From assembly GCF_000308875.1 (NCBI RefSeq), contig NZ_BAGL01000063.1, positions 124,001 through 188,000 on the forward strand: a stretch of 64,000 nucleotides of DNA, in the 5' to 3' direction. Of this stretch, positions 1-7,724 are shown in pieces (the first letter of the stretch is position 1; each line of letters starts with the position of its first letter). A model generated the notes under the pieces. That model was not told where the DNA came from and ran no database searches. It was given only the letters and a program-made list of their open reading frames with translations. The position numbers and the translations under genes were made by a program. The stretch is from Nocardia transvalensis NBRC 15921. GTDB taxonomy: Bacteria > Actinomycetota > Actinomycetes > Mycobacteriales > Mycobacteriaceae.

Positions 1-2
1 GA

Positions 3-761
3 CTAGGACTGCGACCCTCCGACGATGACGGTGGTGCCCTGCGCCAGCAGGGTGGTCGCGGTGAGCCCGAACATGGTGCGGAAGGCATCGCTGAAGTGGC
101 TGGGTGAGGCGAATCCGGCGTCGACGGCGGCGTCGGTGAGGTCGCGGCTTTCGGAGACCGCGGCCGCCACCGACAGCATCCGCGCCCACAGCCGATAGCG
201 ACGGAAGCTGGTCCCGGCGCCGGCCGAGAACAGATGCAGGAACCGAGAGGTGGACAGGCCCGCGTCGGCCGCCAGCCGCTCGGCCCCGAACTCGGCCGGA
301 TCGCCGATGATCGCGTCCATGGCCTGCCGGATGCGCGGGTCGATATCGCGAGGTGCTCCCCCGGCCAACAGCAGCCGGTCGAGTTCATCGGGGCCGATCT
401 CCCCATCGCGCAACCTATCGATCAGCGCCTGTTCGTTCCGGTGGTCGCCCGCGATCGGGGCGGTGTCGCGCATGGCGGAACGCAGCAGGTCCGCGTGCAC
501 CGAGCGAGGATCGGTGTAGCAGAACAGCATTCGTCCCGCCCCCGCGTCGAGCCGATGGACGGTGCGTGCGGGGATCAGCGCGCTGCGCCGGGACCACGTC
601 CGCTCGCCGACCGTGACGGTGAACGGCGCGTCCACGCCGAGCGCGAAGCACTGCACCGGCGTCGAGTGCGCGTCCAGCTGGAACGACGGCCCCAGATACG
701 CCGCGTGCCCCGCCCACAACCAGACCGTCCGCGCGGCGGGCACCGATGCCATGACAAGCAT
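3..761 (-). CDS. AraC-family transcriptional regulator
   Basis: About 252 residues. The N-terminal half looks like a small cupin-type sensing domain; the C-terminal ~100 residues form the double helix-turn-helix of the AraC/XylS family (GLSTSRFLHLF... followed by DAGFASPSHFSDAFRTMFG). The stop lies at 3-5, so the gene is complete at its 3' end. The open frame runs further upstream, but the start at 761 (MLVMASVP) is preferred because it lies 7 bp after the stop of the DUF4345 gene at 769, pointing to a two-gene operon; a second ATG at 752 is possible. Its effector is unknown; the neighbouring membrane protein is a natural partner or target (inference). Confidence 0.85.
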   Translation of the reverse strand: MLVMASVPAARTVWLWAGHAAYLGPSFQLDAHSTPVQCFALGVDAPFTVTVGERTWSRRSALIPARTVHRLDAGAGRMLFCYTDPRSVHADLLRSAMRDTAPIAGDHRNEQALIDRLRDGEIGPDELDRLLLAGGAPRDIDPRIRQAMDAIIGDPAEFGAERLAADAGLSTSRFLHLFSAGAGTSFRRYRLWARMLSVAAAVSESRDLTDAAVDAGFASPSHFSDAFRTMFGLTATTLLAQGTTVIVGGSQS

Positions 762-768
762 GATCACA

Positions 769-1137
769 TCACGCCACGGCCAGCACCAGCGCCGCGCCGA
801 CGACCTCGACCAGGCAGTAGAACCAGATCGGATAGAACGCCGTCCCGGCATCCAGCACCCGCGAGATCACCCGCCCGGCCGCCATCCCCGCCAGCGCCAC
901 CCCCACGGTCAGCGCGGCCCCGCTGCGCAGATCATCGGTCCCGGACGCAGCCCACCACAGCACCCCCGCCACCGCCAGCCCGAACCCGCCGTACACCGCC
1001 CGCACCTCGGACCGGCTCTCGGCAGCATCGGGCGTCAAGCGAAACGGCCGCACCAACGCCGCGGGCGCGGCCAGGGCATAGATCCCCATGCCGGCGAAGA
1101 AGATTCCCGCCGCGACCAGCACAACGACTCTCATCAC
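769..1137 (-). CDS. DUF4345 family integral membrane protein
   Basis: 122 residues with four predicted hydrophobic segments. The segment RSEVRAVYGGFGLAVAGVLW is typical of DUF4345 proteins, whose function is unknown. A GGAGG ribosome site precedes a GTG-ATG pair (1137 and 1134), either of which could be the start. It lies directly upstream of the AraC-type regulator and probably shares its transcript. A second DUF4345 protein occurs at 56148-56552, there divergent from a TetR regulator, so both copies sit beside regulators. Confidence 0.8.
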   Translation of the reverse strand: MMRVVVLVAAGIFFAGMGIYALAAPAALVRPFRLTPDAAESRSEVRAVYGGFGLAVAGVLWWAASGTDDLRSGAALTVGVALAGMAAGRVISRVLDAGTAFYPIWFYCLVEVVGAALVLAVA

Positions 1138-1219
1138 GCACCTCCGTTATCGTGCTCGGTCCGCCGATACCGGGCCGACGCCACCGCTTCCGGACACCGC
1201 GCACAGGGACGCGCGCTTT

Positions 1220-1645
1220 TCATCGCTTGCCCTGCTCACGGCCGGAAGATCGCCCGTCCCACTCGAGCAACAGGGCGCCACCGGCCAACGCCACCAACCC
1301 GGCGACATCGAACCAAGCCACCCGCCACAACGCCGGATTCACCGGCCGCTCGGCGGCCATCACCACCAGAAACCCACCGAAGCTGACCGCATTGGCCACC
1401 ACCATCGCGGACCGAATCCCGGGCCGGAAGGCAGCAACGAGCAGCCCGGCCCCGAGAATGCCGAACAGCACCCCACGATGCCGCAACAACACCTCGACAT
1501 CCGCCCCACCGGGCGAAATGCCATACGCCGCATACGCTTTCTCGATCGCCACCGCACCACCCACCGGCACGGCATTGATCAACCCCGCAACAGCGAGCAA
1601 CACCTGCCCGCCCCGCCGAATCCCCACGGCCCTTCTCATAGTCAC
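1220..1645 (-). CDS. small four-helix integral membrane protein
   Basis: 141 residues, with hydrophobic segments at about 10-30, 52-72, 78-98 and 108-130 and a basic C-terminal tail. The pattern LLRHRGVLFGILGAGLL is shared with a family of uncharacterised actinobacterial membrane proteins. Starts GTG at 1645 or ATG at 1639. It lies 83 bp upstream of the DUF4345 gene on the same strand and may belong to the same transcript. No catalytic motif is visible and no function can be assigned. Confidence 0.7.
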   Translation of the reverse strand: MTMRRAVGIRRGGQVLLAVAGLINAVPVGGAVAIEKAYAAYGISPGGADVEVLLRHRGVLFGILGAGLLVAAFRPGIRSAMVVANAVSFGGFLVVMAAERPVNPALWRVAWFDVAGLVALAGGALLLEWDGRSSGREQGKR

Positions 1646-1724
1646 CAGGCGATACTCGCGCGGTCGACGCGCCCTCGCTTCCGAAAACCTGCTGCTGCCG
1701 TCAGGACGAGAGCGCGCCTACCTT

Positions 1725-1753
1725 TTGACAATCCGGCAAAGTTGCTTTGTCGA
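1725..1753 (+). promoter_or_regulatory. promoter and palindromic operator of the XRE-cupin gene
   Basis: A TTGACA hexamer at 1725-1730 lies about 50 bp before the ATG at 1782. It is followed by the palindrome CAAAG-ttg-CTTTG (1737-1749), which extends imperfectly to TTGACAA...TTGTCGAA. Placement over the promoter suggests autoregulation by the downstream XRE protein or a regulator of the divergent membrane-protein gene (inference). Confidence 0.5.
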
Positions 1754-1781
1754 ACCTGCGAATCGTGGGCACAGTAACCGT

Positions 1782-2366
1782 ATGGATGACGAGTTCGACG
1801 CCGTGCTGGCCGAGGTCGGGCCACGACTGCGCGCTTTACGACGCCGTACCGGCACGACGCTGACCGCCCTGTCGGAGAACACGGGCATCCCGATCAGCAC
1901 CCTGTCACGACTCGAGTCCGGGCAGCGCAACCCCAGCCTGGGCCTGCTGTTACGACTGGCGAAGGTCTACCGGATACCGCTCGACGAACTCGTCGGAGCC
2001 CCCGCGAGCGGCGATCCTCGGATATATCCCCAGCCGTTCAGCCGCAACGGCATGACCGTCATTCCGCTGGCCCGCAACCCCGGCGGGCTACAGGTGTTCA
2101 AACAGGTCCTCCCCGCCGACCCGGACGATCGCGCCCCCGAACCCCGCTCCCACGACGGATACCACTGGCTGTACGTCCTCAGCGGCCGCCTCCGCGCGAT
2201 ACTCGGCGACCAAGACCTCATCCTTTCCGCGGGCGAGGTCGCCGAATTCGACACCCACCTCCCCCATTGGTTCGGCAACGCCGACACACACCCGGTCGAG
2301 TTCCTGAGCATCCTCGGCCCCCAGGGCAGACGCCTCAGAACCAGAGCCCGCTACACACCTGTGTGA
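1782..2366 (+). CDS. XRE-family regulator with C-terminal cupin domain
   Basis: 194 residues. The N-terminal helix-turn-helix spans about residues 12-66 (GTTLTALSENTGIPISTLSRLE, LLRLAKVYRIPLDELVG); a cupin_2 barrel follows from about 105 to 185 (HDGYHWLYVLSGRLRAILG, HLPHWFGN). This architecture is that of SutR/PuuR-like regulators, in which the cupin binds a small ligand. The start is the ATG at 1782; the open frame extends far upstream but reads as low-complexity shadow. The last 16 bp overlap the convergent VOC gene. A palindrome lies in its promoter at 1737-1749. Confidence 0.88.
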   Translation: MDDEFDAVLAEVGPRLRALRRRTGTTLTALSENTGIPISTLSRLESGQRNPSLGLLLRLAKVYRIPLDELVGAPASGDPRIYPQPFSRNGMTVIPLARNPGGLQVFKQVLPADPDDRAPEPRSHDGYHWLYVLSGRLRAILGDQDLILSAGEVAEFDTHLPHWFGNADTHPVEFLSILGPQGRRLRTRARYTPV

Positions 2367-2755
2367 GATGGCCCGAGCAGGTCCCACCGGTTTCCGGAGA
2401 TGTCGAGGAAGACGGCGACGCGGCCGTAAGGCTCGGTGCGCGGTTCGGTGACGAATTGGACGCCCGCGCCGACCAGTCGGTGATACGTGCGCTCGAAGTC
2501 GGTGACGCGGAGGAAGAAGCCCACTCGCCCGGCGGCCTGATTTCCGATGGCGGCGCGCTGGCCCTCGCCGTCCGCTCGGGCGAGCAGGATTCCGGTGACC
2601 GCGGCGGGCGGGCGCACCACGACCCACCGTTTGGGGCGGCCGTCGTTGGTGAGCGACGGCGAGTCCTCGATCAGGTCGAAACCGAGTGTGCCGACAAAGA
2701 ACTCGAGGGCGGAGTCGTAGTCCTCGACGATGATCGTAATCAGCTCCAGATGCAC
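2351..2755 (-). CDS. VOC-family (glyoxalase-like) protein
   Basis: 134 residues beginning LELITIIVEDYDSALEFF and containing two beta-alpha-beta-beta-beta modules typical of the vicinal-oxygen-chelate fold (second module around FFLRVTDFERTYHRLVGAG, ending VAVFLDISGNRWDLLGP). Such proteins include glyoxalases, dioxygenases and antibiotic-binding proteins; the substrate cannot be told. The start is GTG at 2755, 9 bp after the stop of the LysE-type gene, so the two are probably co-translated. Its 3' end overlaps the convergent XRE-cupin gene by 16 bp. Confidence 0.85.
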   Translation of the reverse strand: MHLELITIIVEDYDSALEFFVGTLGFDLIEDSPSLTNDGRPKRWVVVRPPAAVTGILLARADGEGQRAAIGNQAAGRVGFFLRVTDFERTYHRLVGAGVQFVTEPRTEPYGRVAVFLDISGNRWDLLGPSHTGV

Positions 2756-2764
2756 TCCGTGAGC

Positions 2765-3400
2765 CTAGTTGGGGCCGGACAGAGCCATTCCGGCTCCGAC
2801 ACCGATGATCATCAACCCGCCCGTGCCGCCGACAGTTTCGAGGCGGCGGGGCGAACGGACGAACCAGGACCGGGCCGTCGCCGCCAGTAGCGCCCACGTG
2901 CCGTCCGACAGCGCTTGGATAGCAAGGAAGACGGTGCCCAGGGTCAGGAATTGCGCAGGCAGGGCTCCCTGGTCCGGCACCGCGAACTGCGGAAGGACCG
3001 CGCCGAAGAACACGATCGTCTTGGGGTTGGTGGCGCCGACGATGAATCCCTGCCTGATCACGAGGCCGCCGCCGGCACTCGGGACCTTCGACCGCAGGGC
3101 CTCCGCCAGCTTCTTCCGCTGCCGGATCGCCGTGACGCCCAGATAAATCAGATACGCGGCCCCGACGATTTTCAAGATCAGGAAGAGCGTCGCCGAGGCC
3201 ATCAGCACCGCACCGAGGCCGACCGACACCGCGACCAGCGGCACGAACGATCCGGCGACCCCGCCGACGACCGACAGAACCGCGGACCGCCGCCCCAGCG
3301 TCAGGGCTCGGCCGATGGCGAACAGCACGTTGGGACCCGGAATGACGATGATGATCAACGCGGCGACGGCGAAGGCCGCGATATGGGAGAGCGGGACCAT
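2765..3400 (-). CDS. LysE/RhtB-family amino-acid exporter
   Basis: 211 residues with six hydrophobic segments and the LysE/RhtB signature near the N terminus (IIVIPGPNVLFAIGRALTLGRR) and GFIVGATNPKTIVFFGA in the middle. Members export amino acids such as lysine, homoserine or threonine across the cytoplasmic membrane; the substrate is not predictable here. It is followed 9 bp later by the VOC gene in the same direction. Confidence 0.9.
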   Translation of the reverse strand: MVPLSHIAAFAVAALIIIVIPGPNVLFAIGRALTLGRRSAVLSVVGGVAGSFVPLVAVSVGLGAVLMASATLFLILKIVGAAYLIYLGVTAIRQRKKLAEALRSKVPSAGGGLVIRQGFIVGATNPKTIVFFGAVLPQFAVPDQGALPAQFLTLGTVFLAIQALSDGTWALLAATARSWFVRSPRRLETVGGTGGLMIIGVGAGMALSGPN

Positions 3401-3421
3401 CCCTCGGAGAGTAGCCGCGAA

Positions 3422-3901
3422 TCAGGCGCGCCGGGCCTCGTCCGCGAGAGCGGTGGCGAGATCACCGAGCCTGCCGAAGGCGCGAGCCATCCCCACATGG
3501 TCCGCGTAATCGCGCGATTCCACGATCACCCCATCACGCACCTTTACCACGAAAATGCACGGGACCTCGAACGATCGGCCGTGCGCCGCACCGCGATACG
3601 CGAATTCGACGATCACCACCTCGGGATCGGCCGTCTCGTGCACGACCACGCCGTGCGGCCCGAACTCGGTGACGCCCGCCGTCCGGCCCGGACCTCCGGC
3701 GAAGTGCTCGCGAAGCTCGGCACGCGTGCGCAGAGGCGTATCCCCCAGCGGCGCGAACGGGTGGCGCACATCGGTGCTCTCGGCGTAGTAGCCGGCGAGT
3801 TCGTCCAGCAGCGCGGCCCGCCGCGGCTCGTCGAGACCACCCGCGACGAGGCGGCTCACGCCGGCGGTGACAGCGGCGACGACATCGGCGGGTGTACTCA
3901 T
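3422..3901 (-). CDS. NTF2-like (SnoaL-type) protein
   Basis: 159 residues. The mixed alpha/beta pattern with YYAESTDVRHPFAPLGDTPLRTRAELREHF and the end VKVRDGVIVESRDYADH is that of SnoaL-like/DUF4440 nuclear-transport-factor-2 folds, which serve as small-molecule isomerases, hydrolases or binding proteins. The ATG at 3901 has an AGGAG site. It is divergent from a TetR gene, with two palindromic sites between them, so it is the likely target of that repressor. Confidence 0.8.
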   Translation of the reverse strand: MSTPADVVAAVTAGVSRLVAGGLDEPRRAALLDELAGYYAESTDVRHPFAPLGDTPLRTRAELREHFAGGPGRTAGVTEFGPHGVVVHETADPEVVIVEFAYRGAAHGRSFEVPCIFVVKVRDGVIVESRDYADHVGMARAFGRLGDLATALADEARRA

Positions 3902-3915
3902 GGCGCTCTCCTAAA

Positions 3916-3962
3916 CGAAGTCCAGACTCCGCTTACTGTAGCGAAGTCTCGACTCCGGTTAA
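3916..3962. promoter_or_regulatory. paired TetR-type operators between divergent genes
   Basis: Two 21-bp direct repeats starting CGAAGTC (3916-3936 and 3942-3962), 26 bp apart. Each carries an imperfect inverted repeat AGTC-n2-GACT with flanks GA/CC, matching the size of a TetR-dimer half operator. They fill the gap between the NTF2-like gene and the TetR gene at 3995 and are probably its binding sites (inference). Confidence 0.6.
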
Positions 3963-3994
3963 AGTGGTCATCGACAACGAAAGGACGACCAGGG

Positions 3995-4546
3995 GTGCGA
4001 CAGGACGCGCGGCAGAACCGCGAGCGGATCCTCGCTGCGGCCGAAGCGGTCTTCGGCGAGCAGGGCGCGGCCGGCTCCACCGAGGAGGTGGCCCGCCGGG
4101 CCGGAGTGGGCGTCGCGACGGTGTTCCGTCACTTCCCCACGAAGACCGACCTGCTCGAGGCCACCGTTCTGTCCCATTTCGCCACCCTGCACGTCCGCGC
4201 CGAAACCCTTGCCGCGGAACGGGATCCGTTCGAAGCCCTCCGCACCCTGATCCGCGTGATGATCGAATCGGGCGCCACCAAACTCACGCTGATCTCACTG
4301 TTGGGCACGGATGGCCGGGTACCGGAGTCCGTGCGCTCCGCATCCCACGACGTGCGCACCACCGTCGACACCGTCCTGTCCCGCGCCCGGGAGGCTGGAC
4401 AGGTCCGCCCCTCGGTCACCGTCGACGAGATCTATCTCCTGATCCGGGGCTTGTCCCAGGTATCCGCAACCCAGCCTGCGAACCCCGAAACCCTCGGCCG
4501 CGCAATCGATATCGTGCTCGCGGGGATTCGGGCGGAGCCGCCGTAG
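3995..4546 (+). CDS. TetR-family transcriptional repressor
   Basis: 183 residues from a GTG start preceded by AAAGGA. Residues ~8-55 form the TetR_N DNA-binding domain (RILAAAEAVFGEQGAAGSTEEVARRAGVGVATVFRHFPTK has the usual turn and YxHF-like end, here FRHFPTK). The C-terminal part (LIRGLSQVSATQP) resembles the TetR_C ligand domains of SbtR-like regulators. The long frame upstream of 3995 is a shadow. Two palindromes at 3916-3962 are its likely operators controlling itself and the divergent NTF2-like gene. Confidence 0.88.
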   Translation: MRQDARQNRERILAAAEAVFGEQGAAGSTEEVARRAGVGVATVFRHFPTKTDLLEATVLSHFATLHVRAETLAAERDPFEALRTLIRVMIESGATKLTLISLLGTDGRVPESVRSASHDVRTTVDTVLSRAREAGQVRPSVTVDEIYLLIRGLSQVSATQPANPETLGRAIDIVLAGIRAEPP

Positions 4547-4565
4547 CCGACTCGCCAGCCCGCGA

Positions 4566-5012
4566 TCAGGACGGGTTCGAGTAGACGCGGGTCGGCGTGA
4601 CCAGCACGACCGCCCGGCGCTCGGCGTGCATCACCCGGTCGTAGGTATCCCAATCGTCGTGTGTCCCACCGGCGGCCGTGAAGACGTCCCGGAGCATGAC
4701 CCGCAGCCGCTCGCCGTCGACCTCGGGGTGGGGATCGTCGGGGCCGATCAGCTGGGCGGAGCTTTCGACAGTGACCCACTGCCATCCGCTGCGGACGGTG
4801 ATCGCGATGGTCGGATTCGCGCGCAGGTAGGCAAGTTTCGCGGTCCCGCCCCGCGCCACGAATCCGACGACGTCCGCACCGGTCAGCGGATGCGGCAGGA
4901 CACCGGCGTTGACCACCGTCGCCTGCGGGGTCCCGTCGGGGCGGAGGGTGACGACGACGCAGAGTCCGTGGTCCTGGGCCGCCAGCTCCGCGAAGGTCTT
5001 CAGATCGGGCAT
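4566..5012 (-). CDS. PPOX-class F420-dependent/FMN-binding protein
   Basis: 148 residues. The split-barrel pyridoxamine-5'-phosphate-oxidase fold is shown by HGLCVVVTLRPDGTPQATVV near the N terminus, FVARGGTAKLAYLRANP in the middle and the end RRAVVLVTPTRVYSNP. This is the F420-dependent PPOX type common in mycobacteria and nocardiae, with three copies in this window (also 12301 and 57272). Cofactor F420 versus FMN is not decidable by eye. It stands alone, convergent with the TetR gene. Confidence 0.85.
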   Translation of the reverse strand: MPDLKTFAELAAQDHGLCVVVTLRPDGTPQATVVNAGVLPHPLTGADVVGFVARGGTAKLAYLRANPTIAITVRSGWQWVTVESSAQLIGPDDPHPEVDGERLRVMLRDVFTAAGGTHDDWDTYDRVMHAERRAVVLVTPTRVYSNPS

Positions 5013-5071
5013 GGTCCTCTCCTCCTGACGCGCCGACGCCTCAGCATATCGGCGATCGGAACGCGGGTGAC

Positions 5072-6466
5072 CTACCGTCTCCTCGCCAGACAGCGCCTCT
5101 CCGGCAGCACCCCAGGATCCGGCGGTCGACGACCCCGGACACGCGCCAGCCCGATCGCCACAGCCACCCGCGGCCGCATCATGTGGAAGGGCGTCTTGTT
5201 CATGTTCAGCACGTCCAGGAACGTCGACGCGGCCACCGGATCACCGGACGCGGCTCGGAACACCTGGTTCATCCCCGCGTGCAGAACGGCCTTCACCCCG
5301 CCCGAGCCGAGCGGAACCGAGGGCAGGGTGACGTCGCTGAGCTTCGTCAGCCACCACGGCGTACGCAGCATGCGACCCATGCGGCGGTAGTAGCGGCGCG
5401 GCAGATCCTCGGCGCCCTGGCGCAGAACCGCGTCGAGGACGTCGGCGGAGATCGCCGCGACGGTCATCCCGCTGCCGTAGATGGGGTTGAAACAGCACAT
5501 CGCGTCGCCGATCGACAGGATCCCGGCGGGCACCCGGTCCAGCAGTTCGTATCGACGCCAGACCGCCGTCTTGTACCGGTAGGTCGCCACGTCGTCGACG
5601 GGTGTCGCGTCGTGCAGCACGCCGGCGACATCGGCGGGCGCGAACGCGGCGGCGAACTCCCGCAGCGCATCGGGTTCCGAGGGCGGGTGATGCTCCTTCC
5701 CGACGCCGAACGCCGACAATACCCACTCGTCCCCCTCCTGCGCCGCGAACCCGAACCCGCGCGGCCGGCTGGGCATCGGCCCGACCAGAACGACCCGATC
5801 ACCACCGACGGCATCCAGGGGCAATCGGAAATGGCAAGTGGCATAGGCGATATCGACGGGCACCTGATCCTCCCGCGGCCGCGGGTACCCGAGCGACTCC
5901 AACCACGTACCGGTCCTGGTTCCACGCCCCATGGCGTCGACCACCAGATCAGCGTGAACGGTCCGCGCCTCGTCACCGGTCTCCCTGCGCAACACCCGCA
6001 CCCCACCGACGCCGTTATCAGCGGCAACGAGCCCGGCGACGGCGGCATCGTCCCAGATGGCCACGTTAGCCAGCGCTGAAACCCTCTTCCGCACATGTGA
6101 TTCCAGGAACGGCCGGCTGGCGGCAACCGAACTCCGTCCCGTCGCCGACCGATGCAGCACGTTGCCGAAGAAGACCGCCCGGAAGTTGTCGAAGGCGCTG
6201 AATGCCTTGGCCCCGTCCATGATCAGCTCATCGATCAGACCGGGGAACCGCTTCTCGGCGATCTCCGCCGCCCGCATCAACAGGCCGTGCGAATGCCTCC
6301 CCTGCGGAACCCCGCGCCGCGCTGTACCCGTGGACGCCAAACGATCCCGCTCTACCACAGTCACTTCCGTGTAGTGGTCGGCCAGGACCCGCGCCGCGAA
6401 CAGCCCCGCCATCCCACCGCCGAGAACCACCGCATGATCCCCGGCGCATCCGTTCGTCCGTGTCAC
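5072..6466 (-). CDS. FAD-dependent oxidoreductase/monooxygenase
   Basis: 464 residues from a GTG start with a GGAGGA ribosome site 5 bp upstream. The N-terminal dinucleotide fold HAVVLGGGMAGLFAARVLAD (GxGxxG variant) continues with VVERD, and the second FAD motif is SIGDAMCCFNPIYGSGMT (GD motif) at about 325. This is the geranylgeranyl-reductase/PHBH-like flavoprotein group often annotated as FAD-dependent oxidoreductase or halogenase-like; the halogenase W-x-W-x-I-P motif is not seen. The substrate is unknown. It has no close operon partner. Confidence 0.85.
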   Translation of the reverse strand: MTRTNGCAGDHAVVLGGGMAGLFAARVLADHYTEVTVVERDRLASTGTARRGVPQGRHSHGLLMRAAEIAEKRFPGLIDELIMDGAKAFSAFDNFRAVFFGNVLHRSATGRSSVAASRPFLESHVRKRVSALANVAIWDDAAVAGLVAADNGVGGVRVLRRETGDEARTVHADLVVDAMGRGTRTGTWLESLGYPRPREDQVPVDIAYATCHFRLPLDAVGGDRVVLVGPMPSRPRGFGFAAQEGDEWVLSAFGVGKEHHPPSEPDALREFAAAFAPADVAGVLHDATPVDDVATYRYKTAVWRRYELLDRVPAGILSIGDAMCCFNPIYGSGMTVAAISADVLDAVLRQGAEDLPRRYYRRMGRMLRTPWWLTKLSDVTLPSVPLGSGGVKAVLHAGMNQVFRAASGDPVAASTFLDVLNMNKTPFHMMRPRVAVAIGLARVRGRRPPDPGVLPERRCLARRR

Positions 6467-6748
6467 GGTGTCCTCCTCGCGGTGCCGCAGCCTCGGTTCG
6501 CGTAGATACCCGAGCTGTCGGGCAGAGCACGGCGGACCTTACTCCGTATAACACCGTCACGTCACACGGAAGCCTCGGCCGATTCGCAGGGTCGGATGGC
6601 GTGATTTCACCGCTAACCATCCTGTGAACTAGCTATCACAAAGCCCTTCCAGCGCTTTCGCAAGATGTCGAGGGTTATTGCAGGCCCCGCAGTCACCTTG
6701 GACTGCTTCGAGGACGACGAGCCGTGACTCGGACTTCGGAACCGACTG

Positions 6749-7111
6749 TCACAACCGCCACGACCGATCAGGCACGCGACAGCCGGCCGCATCGAGCACC
6801 CGCATCGCCGCCGCCTTGCGCGGGCAATCGCGGGGATGGCATTCCAGGTGCAGTTGCATCTCGCGCTGGGCCTGGGCACGAGTCGCCGGAAGTCGCGGCC
6901 CATGCGTTGATCCGGAGGCTTGATACACAACAGATTTCGATGAGCTACCGCTCTCGACCGGCCCACCCGCACACCGAGGCATACCCGGCCACAAGCACGC
7001 CGCCAGAACAGCGACGACAGCCGCCATCCCAACGATCACGAACACCAGCCACATCGTGTGCCATACCGCCACCGAGCCGTCGCCGACATGCTCCCCGATT
7101 CGGCAACTCAT
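6749..7111 (-). CDS. membrane-anchored protein with Cys-x4-Cys motif
   Basis: 120 residues: one hydrophobic helix at about 18-42 and a C-terminal cytosolic motif MQLHLECHPRDCPRKAAAM followed by RVLDAAGCRVPD. The same motif (MQLHMCCTVEDCEVRRRA, LVDAG) forms most of the 58-residue protein at 40717-40893, so these define a paralogous family; I know of similar small proteins in Nocardia without a function. The His/Cys spacing could bind a metal (inference). Its ATG overlaps the stop of the upstream gene (ATGA at 7108-7111), so the two are translationally coupled. A longer frame in another register (6613-7032) is rejected as shadow. Confidence 0.65.
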   Translation of the reverse strand: MSCRIGEHVGDGSVAVWHTMWLVFVIVGMAAVVAVLAACLWPGMPRCAGGPVESGSSSKSVVYQASGSTHGPRLPATRAQAQREMQLHLECHPRDCPRKAAAMRVLDAAGCRVPDRSWRL

Positions 7112-7524
7112 GCCGTACCTTCGACAACCTCACCGACCCGCGCGTAAGTGGCAGGCGGACAAACGGTTTCGACATCGCACACTTCACATACCCGAGCCGG
7201 ATCCCCGCCGAGATGACCGAGGTCGGGAACGACAACGACTACCGCACCGTGTGCACGAACCGTCTCGAGCAACCGCGTGACGGGAACCTCCACCATGACC
7301 GCATAGAAGATGACCAACCGGGCAATCGTGTAACCGAGCTTCAGGGCGTGCTGGCAGACGAGAGACTCGTTCTCGGGCCAACCCGGCAACGCGCTGTTGA
7401 CGTAAGCAATTGCTCTGGGACGGATGGTCGGTCGATCCGTCGCGAGTTCGAGCGGCTTCCGCGTCGACACCACAGTCCCGAGTTCGAGGACTTGCGCCGA
7501 AGCTGCCGAGCAGTGGTCGTTCAC
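7108..7524 (-). CDS. resolvase-fold-like protein, probably non-catalytic
   Basis: 138 residues from GTG at 7524, which has a GGAGAGGA ribosome site; a GTG at 7557 is the longest alternative. The order AIAYVNS - Q-x-A-x4-GY - RLLETVRAHGAVVVVVPDLGHLGG resembles the N-terminal catalytic domain of serine recombinases (YxRVS...Q...LDRLGR), but the two arginines of the LDRLGR-type motif are replaced (DLGHLGG) and there is no DNA-binding or recombinase domain. The C-terminal part CEVCDVETVCPPATYAR is Cys-rich. It is coupled by ATGA to the downstream Cys-motif membrane protein. The resolvase likeness is an inference; function unknown. Confidence 0.6.
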   Translation of the reverse strand: MNDHCSAASAQVLELGTVVSTRKPLELATDRPTIRPRAIAYVNSALPGWPENESLVCQHALKLGYTIARLVIFYAVMVEVPVTRLLETVRAHGAVVVVVPDLGHLGGDPARVCEVCDVETVCPPATYARVGEVVEGTA

Positions 7525-7556
7525 GAGTGATTCCTCTCCGAAGGCGGTGGAAAGCA

Positions 7557-7644
7557 CTCGCTACCGGGGAGCGTCAGCCGGTTCGAGGACGGACACCGAC
7601 CGGGCTGATCGCTGTACCAGGACTTCGCGTCACCCGGTAGCGAG
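7557..7644. repeat. 12-bp perfect inverted repeat between divergent genes
   Basis: CTCGCTACCGGG at 7557-7568 and its exact reverse complement at 7633-7644, 64 bp apart. A GCCGGTTC pair (near 7577 and 7646) lies just inside and outside. The sites lie between the resolvase-like gene and the XRE-TPR gene and could be a looped operator or the remnant of a small mobile element; no target-site duplication was recognised. Confidence 0.45.
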
Positions 7645-7724
7645 GCCGGTTCAAGCCTCATCGACCAGCTGTTTCGATCCCAGCCACAGAACAGCACCGA
7701 AGTAATACGCTTTCGATATTAACC

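Noticed and set aside
234..1781. Long plus-strand open frame leading into the XRE-cupin gene
   Set aside because: Reads as Arg/Pro-rich low-complexity shadow opposite the AraC, DUF4345 and membrane protein genes; only the part from 1782 has domain character.
6600..6750. tRNA or att site at the left edge of the island
   Set aside because: No cloverleaf or direct repeat shared with the right edge could be found by eye.
6613..7032. 139-residue minus-strand frame over the Cys-motif gene
   Set aside because: Different register of the same DNA; the 6749-7111 frame has a membrane helix, the shared Cys motif and ATGA coupling.
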